Source of the DNA: Candidatus Thorarchaeota archaeon
Lineage (GTDB): Archaea > Asgardarchaeota > Thorarchaeia > Thorarchaeales > Thorarchaeaceae
NCBI GenBank assembly: GCA_019894665.1
Contig: JAGXOC010000008.1
Span: 1-49,196, forward strand
Direction of reading: 5' to 3'
DNA length: 49,196 nucleotides
Every line of letters starts with the position of its first letter. The first letter of the stretch is position 1. Made by a program: the position numbers and the translations under genes. Below the pieces are notes generated by a model. That model was not told the DNA's origin. It saw only the letters and a list, made by a program, of their open reading frames with translations, and did no database searches. Of this stretch, positions 1-7,349 are shown piece after piece.

Positions 1-203
1 TCTTTAGCATCGCCTTTCTGAAGGTCTGCAATCTTCTCATCAATGTGCTTGATATGATCCTCAAGTCTTGATTTGAAGGCCTCTAGACTCTTGACCTTGG
101 TCTCCATACTCTGTTCATAGGGAGCGCAATCGCAACCCATTGAATGCATGAAGGGACCCATGAAATGGCCATGATGTCTTTGACCTCTGTGTTCTCTACA
201 CAT
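1..203 (-). CDS. Partial CDS (3' end outside window): small His/Cys/Met-rich N-terminus followed by coiled coil, MCREHRGQRHHGHFMGPFMHSMGCDCAPYEQSMETKVKSLEAFKSRLEDHIKHIDEKIADLQKGDAK
   Basis: Translated by hand from the reverse complement of 1-203; ATG at 203-201 lies just beyond the PadR stop codon, so it is likely co-transcribed with PadR. Confidence 0.65.
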   Translation of the reverse strand, partial: MCREHRGQRHHGHFMGPFMHSMGCDCAPYEQSMETKVKSLEAFKSRLEDHIKHIDEKIADLQKGDAK

Positions 204-206
204 CTC

Positions 207-785
207 TTACTCTTCACCTCCGTCCTCTTTATCTGAGCTCTTCATCTCGTCGAGTTGTTTTTTGACCCACTCAAGTTCGTGACCCAAGTATGAACGATAC
301 TGTTTTAGGAACTCGAGCTGTTTCTGAGAACAACGGCCGGATTCGCATCTGGCTTTCATAGCTGCAAATCCAATTGGGCTACGTTCACGAACGGTCCGGT
401 CCAATAGAGGTGCAGCCGCCCTCTCGCCTGCTTGACTTACCAGGAAGCGCCAGACTCTTCCCTGAGTACCCCACTCTGTATCCAGATTTTGGAGCGCTAT
501 AGACAGAATCTTTCTTCCATTTGGAGTGAGTCGGTATTCAACCGTATCTGGCCCATCTTCCTGAGAAACATGAGTACCAAGGATGAACTCCTTCTCGACA
601 AGCCGATGGAGTGCTGGGTAGACAGTCCCACTTTTCACCTTCCTTGATCCTAATAGACTTCCAAGCTTTTGGATAATGACATACCCGTGTGCCGGATCTT
701 GTTTTAGTATCGCTAGAATGAGTAATTGGACAGGACTTAGTCTTGTCATGTGGGGCTTATGTCTGCCCATGCTTCCGAAAGTCAT
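207..785 (-). CDS. PadR family transcriptional regulator (real start may be Met at 749)
   Basis: LSPVQLLILAILKQDPAHGYVIIQKL...KVKSGTVYPALHRLVEKEFI is a typical PadR winged-helix signature. Confidence 0.93.
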   Translation of the reverse strand: MTFGSMGRHKPHMTRLSPVQLLILAILKQDPAHGYVIIQKLGSLLGSRKVKSGTVYPALHRLVEKEFILGTHVSQEDGPDTVEYRLTPNGRKILSIALQNLDTEWGTQGRVWRFLVSQAGERAAAPLLDRTVRERSPIGFAAMKARCESGRCSQKQLEFLKQYRSYLGHELEWVKKQLDEMKSSDKEDGGEE

Positions 786-800
786 ATGTCGACACCTACT

Positions 801-839
801 TATGTAGAGCTCTACCTATAGTATGTAGAGGTCTACATA
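801..839. promoter_or_regulatory. Two tandem palindromes, probable PadR operator
   Basis: GTAGAGCTCTAC (804-815) and TATGTAGA-GG-TCTACATA (822-839); centres 21 bp apart; immediately upstream of padR. Confidence 0.75.
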
Positions 840-918
840 TAAATCTTGAGCATAGATGCAAATATGTCACCGATATGCTTAGAAACGTAGGAAACGAGAA
901 TTTCCACAGGTATCAGAT

Positions 919-1890
919 ATGGCAGACGAGTACAAGCGATTCATTGTGCCACTTGCGTTCTCAATAACAGGTATGATTGTTACATTCTGGATCACTCAAT
1001 TTCTTGCGACAGAGATATTGGTGATTCAACCAGTATATGACCTCGTTGCAGCCATAGATGGATCATTGAGTTTCGACATCAATTTCTTGCTGATGATCCT
1101 CATCCCACTTTTCTTACTAGAGTTCTTGATACTGACATTACCATTTGCATTCTTCATGCTACTGGCAGTCAAGGTCTTTCGCGTTGCTACTTACAATATT
1201 GATGTGATGAGAATTGGTCATGGTTTTGACTGGCTCAGGATGGTGAAGAGGGCAGTCGTTCCAGCACTATTCGCATTATCTCTTGGAGAGTTGGTGATTA
1301 GTCTCCTCCAAGGAATCATCTTCCGGATACCACCGATGACAGAAGGAGAAGCTCGTGCAATTGTACCTACTCTACATCCGCTTCTAACAATGTTCGGCTC
1401 ATTGATTGCACTCACAGTCAGTATTGCACTCTTTGCTCCAACCTGGCTTCTCAATGACTCTGGAGTTGTGACGCATGTAAAATCAAAACATCTTGAGTAT
1501 AGACGATGTCCTGATACAGAAGGAGTTGGGAGATGGTATTCGAATCTCATTGGGGGATTTGGAATCCTGGCATTCCCAATTGCAATGTTCAACCGATACT
1601 TCTACCAGAAGTTCTTCATTTTTGGAGTTAACTTGACAATCGGAAATGTTATGGTAAGCCTAGGATGGACTCTCGGTCTTCCATTTATGGTGATGGCGTT
1701 CATTTTGCCTATTATCGTACTAAATGAGCTTACAATCAAATGGACGAGACCCGTTATACAAAGAACCGCAAAAGGAATGGGTGCTAGCGACGTTCAATTT
1801 CAGCGTGTAGAAAAGATTCCGGCTTCGGACCATCAAGAGCCATCTGAGCCTGATGCTCTTTCTGAGTCCAGGGAGCGCATAGATATATGA
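919..1890 (+). CDS. Polytopic membrane protein of unknown function, divergent from PadR
   Basis: Multiple hydrophobic segments across 323 aa; no family recognised. Confidence 0.8.
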   Translation: MADEYKRFIVPLAFSITGMIVTFWITQFLATEILVIQPVYDLVAAIDGSLSFDINFLLMILIPLFLLEFLILTLPFAFFMLLAVKVFRVATYNIDVMRIGHGFDWLRMVKRAVVPALFALSLGELVISLLQGIIFRIPPMTEGEARAIVPTLHPLLTMFGSLIALTVSIALFAPTWLLNDSGVVTHVKSKHLEYRRCPDTEGVGRWYSNLIGGFGILAFPIAMFNRYFYQKFFIFGVNLTIGNVMVSLGWTLGLPFMVMAFILPIIVLNELTIKWTRPVIQRTAKGMGASDVQFQRVEKIPASDHQEPSEPDALSESRERIDI

Positions 1891-2446
1891 TAGCATGAGG
1901 CCGGGATTTCTTGTCTATATTGACGTATCCTTTCCTCATCAATTCCTTCACCAGCTTTCGTAAAGCTGACTTCTTTTCACCTGTATCTTCAGACAGCTGT
2001 TTGTAATCAGTCCTACGGCCTCTTTGGATGACCTTGAGAAGATTGAACTCGGGGATTGAATCTATTACTGCTTTGAAGGATTCGTTTTCACGCCTCATCG
2101 CGTTCTCGTCACCTGAGAGTAAACGGCTTATCTCGTCCCTGAGGTCATTGATCTCCTCAACAAAGGATAGACGCTCGGCTTCGTATCGGGCAACCACTCC
2201 ATTAGAGGTATGGACCAATTCGGCGCTGAGGTCTCCACCCAACCCATCTAGAGCTTCCCGCGAAGCCATTCGTGACTCTCGAATAATACCAATAACGTCT
2301 TCGGTGTCCAACCATTGCCCATCCACCAATGACTCAATCTGCGTGTAGTAGACATCTAATCGTTTTGCCCATATATCGCGAATCTCTTGTAGGACTCCTG
2401 CAATCCTGAGAGTCATTCTTGCCGCGTTATCGTTAGTGGTAGTCAT
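1784..2446 (-). CDS. Coiled-coil protein with C-terminal winged-helix-like domain (ORF extends to 2497; Met at 2446 is a likely start)
   Basis: IPEFNLLKVIQRGRRTDYKQLSEDTGEKKSALRKLVKELMRKGYVNIDKKSRPHAIIYL resembles a wHTH; the region before it is helical. Confidence 0.7.
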   Translation of the reverse strand: MTTTNDNAARMTLRIAGVLQEIRDIWAKRLDVYYTQIESLVDGQWLDTEDVIGIIRESRMASREALDGLGGDLSAELVHTSNGVVARYEAERLSFVEEINDLRDEISRLLSGDENAMRRENESFKAVIDSIPEFNLLKVIQRGRRTDYKQLSEDTGEKKSALRKLVKELMRKGYVNIDKKSRPHAIIYLCAPWTQKEHQAQMALDGPKPESFLHAEIERR

Positions 2447-2587
2447 AGGTGCCACGAATATCTCATTGTAGTCACACAAGATTAGAGCTAGTGTCACTAG
2501 GACAATACAACAGTAGAGCTAGTGACCGGGCTCAGCTACGACCAAGCACTAACAGAATACACCTGTAAGAATTGTTTGAAGGAAGTT

Positions 2588-3295
2588 TCATCTTCTCTTC
2601 ATGATTACAACTACAACGACTATAACAACCGCAGCGCCTACTCCAATTATCAGTATTGGGGCAGGAAGGTCTGGTCCTGGTCCGGGAGGAGTGCATGTTG
2701 AATGATGGTAAGTCTGAGTCCATAGCACATTTTGTACAGCATTGTTTATTCCATCTGTCTGATAGTGATCTTCGGACATACTACTTAGCACATAATCAGC
2801 GGTATAATGAATTTCAGCGTCATAAGTCCAACTAGTTCCTGACGCACTACCATGTGCAGATATTAAGATACTATTTCCAACTCTTGATATACTAAAGTTG
2901 GCCAAAACTGGGCTAAAAGCATTATCAATTTGAGTCATTTGAGATTGAATCCTTTGATCGTCGGCAATATATCGTATGTTTATTCCGTTTGAAGATCTAA
3001 TATTTATTCCATAGGTATCATCTAAGCTTTGGGTGTTTAAGAATACACTAACCGCGGCACCGCCATCCTCACTCATATCAGCAGTAACGTAATCATCTAC
3101 AAAGGTTACATTAAATGTTACACTCATTGTGATCGTTTGATCAATAATAAATTGATTATCGGTGTATTTAGTTGCGTCATACTTCAGATCATCTCCATCA
3201 CAAACACCCCAAGTTAACGCAGTTACTGTATTTGTAAGGCCAATAATCATAAGAACTGCTAATAACGCAAAAGAAATTATTTTAGTTTTCTTCAT
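2588..3295 (-). CDS. Secreted surface protein with signal peptide and C-terminal TM anchor
   Basis: MKKTKIISFALLAVLMIIGLTNTVTA signal peptide; beta-rich body; PGPGPDLPAPILIIGVGAAVVIVVVVVIMKRR C-terminus. Confidence 0.8.
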   Translation of the reverse strand: MKKTKIISFALLAVLMIIGLTNTVTALTWGVCDGDDLKYDATKYTDNQFIIDQTITMSVTFNVTFVDDYVTADMSEDGGAAVSVFLNTQSLDDTYGINIRSSNGINIRYIADDQRIQSQMTQIDNAFSPVLANFSISRVGNSILISAHGSASGTSWTYDAEIHYTADYVLSSMSEDHYQTDGINNAVQNVLWTQTYHHSTCTPPGPGPDLPAPILIIGVGAAVVIVVVVVIMKRR

Positions 3296-3439
3296 TTTTA
3301 GATATTACACCTTTTTTTTAATTCTATTCAATTCCAGATAGCAAATCTCACTCTATCTATTTAGTTGTATTTCGCAGATAATAAACCCAAATTTTCCCTT
3401 AGGCTAAGCTTAGTGTCACAGGGGTATGACCAAGAGTGA

Positions 3440-4303
3440 TTACTCAGATACCCAGAAAATTCGTTCTTTTACTTCTTCAAGTGTGCTAGGCCAGAGATTG
3501 TATGACAGCCCTACATTTGCCATAAGAGGAACGGTCTCGTCAATCATGAAGGACTCGAGGTCGTGGCAGTAGTATAATGGAGTTACATCAACTGTTTTCA
3601 TATGGTTCTCACTTATATCAAGCCAAAGAAGATTTGGGCATTCCCTTAAGGGGCCTACATCAAGCTGAAGTATGCCTGCAGATCTTAGCCATAGACCTTC
3701 CAGTACTTTGCAACTTCTTAACGGAGAAAGATCCACCTCGTCAAAATAATTGCTCTCTAAGAAAAGCTCCTGCAGATTCACACAACCGGATAGTGGTTCC
3801 AAGTCAATATCGTAAATTTCATTGTTATCAAGCCTTAGGAAACGTAGAACCGAACTTCTTCTCAGCGGTGACAAATCTATCTCGTGAAAATCATTTGACT
3901 GAAGGTTTAGTTCTTGAAGTTTCAAGCATGACATCAGTGGTGAGAGATCAATCCTTTGCAATTTGTTGATTTCAAGAGAAAGTGTATCCAAGTTCGTACA
4001 GTTCTCAAGCCCAACTAGGTCTATTGACGAGATTAGATTAGAACCAATTAGAAGTTTCTCGAGACTAGGACATTCCTTTAATGGTTCTAGATCTATAGAT
4101 CGAATCAAATTAGCTGATAGATTAATTTCTCTAAGAGTCTTGCATTGAATTAGTTGAGACAAGTCTATCTCTACTATTTTTCTCCCAGAGAGGTCGACTT
4201 CTGTGACATCATCTTGAGTTTGGAAATAAAGTTCTATTCCATTTTCAATTATGAAGGTTATGTGAATTTCAGTCATGTGATAGACTCCCAGCCTATCTTT
4301 CAC
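3440..4303 (-). CDS. Leucine-rich-repeat protein
   Basis: Repeats of the form (x)xIDLSPLxxCxxLxxLxLxxNx in a 24-residue register. Confidence 0.9.
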   Translation of the reverse strand: MKDRLGVYHMTEIHITFIIENGIELYFQTQDDVTEVDLSGRKIVEIDLSQLIQCKTLREINLSANLIRSIDLEPLKECPSLEKLLIGSNLISSIDLVGLENCTNLDTLSLEINKLQRIDLSPLMSCLKLQELNLQSNDFHEIDLSPLRRSSVLRFLRLDNNEIYDIDLEPLSGCVNLQELFLESNYFDEVDLSPLRSCKVLEGLWLRSAGILQLDVGPLRECPNLLWLDISENHMKTVDVTPLYYCHDLESFMIDETVPLMANVGLSYNLWPSTLEEVKERIFWVSE

Positions 4304-4349
4304 TTTTGTGATGCTGTCATTCGCTTCATAAATCGTCGAGTATTATAAC

Positions 4350-5084
4350 TCATGTTGGTGTGGAAGACTCTTGTGCTTCGTGAGACCATTGAACATTCTC
4401 AAGCTTCTCATTTATCGGATCTGGGAAATAATGGAGGTGTCTGAGTTTGTGATTCGCAATCAGGGTCACTGTTTCATCCAATACTAATGATTCAAGATTC
4501 TCACTGTGAAATAGTACAGAGATGTCAATTGTTTTGAAAGAGTTCTCATTGAGATGAATGTAGCGCAGATCAGTTGAGCGCTCCAATGGACTAAGATCGA
4601 TTTCTTTAAGCAGATTCCCTGACAGCACAAGATATTGTAGTTTAGTTAATCCACTGATTGGACTGAGGTCCAATTCTTTGAGTCTGTTATCGGAAATGTA
4701 GAGCCATCTGAGATCTTTGCATTTACTTAGTGGCGAGATATCAATTTCTGTAAGTCTATTATCAGAAAGTTCAAGAGCTTGAAGATCAGAGCATCGAGAT
4801 AGTGGCTGAAGATCAACGTGAGTCAGTTCGTTTGAAGTCATACTTAATATCTTCAGATTAGAACAGTAAGATAACGGTGTGAGATCAATCTCAGTGAGTA
4901 GATTTGTGTCGAGATTGAGTTTCTCAAGTTTTCCGCATTGCCCCAAAGGTTCCAGACTGATGGTCTTTATACTAGTGTCTGATAGGTCGATTTCTGTAAA
5001 GTGATCATCTTTTACGACCTGATACTTCTCACCGTCTGACGCAACATACCTTATGGTGAAACGTGTCACCTTATTCCTCTCCAT
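4350..5084 (-). CDS. Leucine-rich-repeat protein, paralogue of the 3440-4303 product
   Basis: LTEIDISPLSKCKDLRWLYISDNR-type 24-aa repeats; N- and C-terminal flanks similar to the neighbouring LRR protein. Confidence 0.9.
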   Translation of the reverse strand: MERNKVTRFTIRYVASDGEKYQVVKDDHFTEIDLSDTSIKTISLEPLGQCGKLEKLNLDTNLLTEIDLTPLSYCSNLKILSMTSNELTHVDLQPLSRCSDLQALELSDNRLTEIDISPLSKCKDLRWLYISDNRLKELDLSPISGLTKLQYLVLSGNLLKEIDLSPLERSTDLRYIHLNENSFKTIDISVLFHSENLESLVLDETVTLIANHKLRHLHYFPDPINEKLENVQWSHEAQESSTPT

Positions 5085-5196
5085 TTTTACTTGGAATTAT
5101 GCCTTGATGTCTTTTGTGTTTATGTCAATGAACCATAATAAAGGTCACTCGAAGGGCAATTCGTTCATGCAAAGTACCAATCAATGATATTTCTCT

Positions 5197-5769
5197 CTAA
5201 GTTCTATCTAGATGAGCCCATGGTACTGGGTCAGGTATCGTTTCTACAAACCGACGAAGAATCTCACGAACCCCATCAGGATTGTGGACACCATCAAAGA
5301 CCAAGGCAGGTGCATCGTCATCTTCAGATATGAAGATCTCAACATCACCCATTCCTATCTTACGTTCAGCTGGAGGACCGGAACAGTGAAGCAATGCAAT
5401 TTCATCGTAGAAAACTCTCACTGTTTTCCGTGATAATACGCCTCTCCGCACTCTGACATTCCATGTTGTAATGATGTAAAGCGTGAACCAGCGTCTACTC
5501 TCAGCCCATACAACTAGCAGGATTCCGAAAACCATAGCACCTGCACTTAGTGACCAAGACACTAGATCACCGCCAAGCCCGAAATAGGATGTTACAATCA
5601 TGAATCCAGTACCAATAATGAAAACCATTGTGCCAAATACATAAAAGAAGATGAAAGATGCGCGCTTGGGATATAAGATACTCACTAATCGCTCTCTCTT
5701 TTCTGCTGGAAAGGAGTCTCCAGAACTTGACTCAGTCATACGACTCACTCGGGGGGAGTCTGTGTACAC
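5197..5769 (-). CDS. Membrane protein with bacterial PH-like (YdbS/DUF304-type) domain
   Basis: Two TM segments followed by YIITTWNVRVRRGVLSRKTVRVFYDEIALLHC. Confidence 0.65.
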   Translation of the reverse strand: MYTDSPRVSRMTESSSGDSFPAEKRERLVSILYPKRASFIFFYVFGTMVFIIGTGFMIVTSYFGLGGDLVSWSLSAGAMVFGILLVVWAESRRWFTLYIITTWNVRVRRGVLSRKTVRVFYDEIALLHCSGPPAERKIGMGDVEIFISEDDDAPALVFDGVHNPDGVREILRRFVETIPDPVPWAHLDRT

Positions 5770-5857
5770 AACTTATGAAGATGTCGAATATTCAAATTGA
5801 TGTGATGCTCAATACGCTTCATGCATCGGGCTCTAATTTCCAAAGTATCACGAGCAT

Positions 5858-6250
5858 CTAAGTGGGGTATATTTCCCACAAAGTATCGCAAGCATGCACA
5901 ATGTGGCCTACTAGAGTTTGAATCTCTTCGCCAGTGAGGTCTGTGTCGTTGGTCTCTGCACTGACGATAATATCATCTTCGTCATTGATCGCAAACTTCA
6001 CACCTTTTGCTTTCCATGATTGTTTCAGCATGTCATAAGCAAGTTTCATTCTCTTGGTTTCTTCTACCTCATAGAAGTTAGTGAATGGCGCTACGATGTA
6101 AGCCCATGACTCATCTTTGTTGGTGATGATTTTGATCTTCAAGTCCTTGAAGTGGTCTGTCTTCCACCTCATCATTAGCACATCGTCTTCGCGTTCATAT
6201 TTGATATCGACTGAATCGAGTAGTGAAGCAATATGGTCAACAGAAATCAA
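5858..6250 (-). CDS. YbjN-like / secretion-chaperone-fold protein
   Basis: Small acidic alpha/beta protein: LLDSVDIKYEREDDVLMMRWKTD...NFYEVEETKRMKLAYDMLKQSWKAKGVKFAINDEDDIIVSAE. Confidence 0.5.
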   Translation of the reverse strand: MISVDHIASLLDSVDIKYEREDDVLMMRWKTDHFKDLKIKIITNKDESWAYIVAPFTNFYEVEETKRMKLAYDMLKQSWKAKGVKFAINDEDDIIVSAETNDTDLTGEEIQTLVGHIVHACDTLWEIYPT

Positions 6251-6431
6251 TATGAGAACCTCTGACGCTCGATGCCAGTTGTAACATATTAAGGTGTTTG
6301 GGGCCTGCCGTCTGTATAATTTCTATAGAGAAACTGAAAGTTGCTCAGGTTTATTTGCATTCAAGAGTATTGCTACCCAAGTAGCCGGAAGTGGGGTTTA
6401 CAATTCATTCAAAGGAGTCAATCGATAGAAG

Positions 6432-7325
6432 ATGCAGGATTTAGTAGCAATTGCGGCATTGCTGAGAGAAGTATCGTTTGGTATTCTCATAGCTGGTTTG
6501 TTCTACACTTTTGGAATGTTTGCACTTGGCAGGATTTTCGCTGCAATTTCTGACTATGGTCATGTTGAACATGATGTAGACCACGACGTTGACCACGATG
6601 TGGACCATGATGTTGATCATGATATCGGGCACGAAGTGGAACATGACGTAGATCATGGTTACGACGTCGACCATGGAGAAGTTGAACACGATTTAGACCA
6701 TGACCTCGACCATGATGTAGACCATGTGGATGTCGACCATGAAATTGAGCATGACCTAGACCATGAGGTTGAGCATGATGTGGATCACCATGTCGAGCAC
6801 GACCACGAAATTGATGTGGATCACGGGATTCCTGATGACAAATCAGGATTCTTCGAAACTGAGAGAGGTGCTCCCATGGGTGTCACAATAGGCACTTCAC
6901 TTGTCACCTTTGGTTTTCTGGGGTCTCTTCTCTACTATGAGGGTATCATGGTTCCATTTCTGGGCAAGATTGCAATTCATATGCTGGGAGTGGTTGCGGT
7001 GGTCTACTCTGTCAGAACTGTCCTTCGTAAGGCATTTGTTGAGTCTGGATTCATGATTGAGCCCAGGCATATTGTGGGTCGTGAGGTCGAGGCGGTTTCA
7101 ACAATAAACGATGGATTTGGTGAGATCAGATTAGAAACTGAGATGGGACTACGCCGCTTTCATGCAAGACCGTTTCAGAAGGGGGTTATTTTTCAAAAGG
7201 GAATGGACCTCTTCATCGTTTCTGCTGATGATAGATTCGTGTATGTCGATCCACGAGAAGATGTAGTCAAATGGATGCAAAAACAGAGCAAGAGAAAACA
7301 GGAAGACAGTAAGCCCGAGGACTAG
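6432..7325 (+). CDS. NfeD/YuaF-like membrane protein with large His-Asp-rich repeat loop
   Basis: TM1, (VDHD)n repeat loop, two TMs, then OB-like segment IVGREVEAVSTINDGFGEIRLETEMGLRRFHARPF; encoded near an SPFH gene. Confidence 0.75.
   Translation: MQDLVAIAALLREVSFGILIAGLFYTFGMFALGRIFAAISDYGHVEHDVDHDVDHDVDHDVDHDIGHEVEHDVDHGYDVDHGEVEHDLDHDLDHDVDHVDVDHEIEHDLDHEVEHDVDHHVEHDHEIDVDHGIPDDKSGFFETERGAPMGVTIGTSLVTFGFLGSLLYYEGIMVPFLGKIAIHMLGVVAVVYSVRTVLRKAFVESGFMIEPRHIVGREVEAVSTINDGFGEIRLETEMGLRRFHARPFQKGVIFQKGMDLFIVSADDRFVYVDPREDVVKWMQKQSKRKQEDSKPED
6561..6824 (+). repeat. Coding tandem repeat (V/I/L)(D/E)H(D/E), 88 residues with 23 His
   Basis: HVEHDVDHDVDHDVDHDVDHDIGHEVEHDVDH...HEIDVDH read directly from the ORF. 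Confidence 0.95.
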
Positions 7326-7349
7326 CTCTTACCTGGTTTCCTCAATGTA

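Noticed and set aside
3440-5084. + strand ORFs within the LRR genes (3577, 3963, 4154)
   Set aside because: Low-complexity antisense readings of a repetitive gene; the - strand LRR frames are clearly coding.
6441-6689. - strand ORF opposite the His-Asp repeat (MFNFSMVDVVTMIYVMFHFV...)
   Set aside because: Antisense shadow of the repeat; no independent protein features.
6561-6824. CRISPR-like or non-coding tandem repeat
   Set aside because: The periodicity is codon-level within an ORF with synonymous variation; no spacers.
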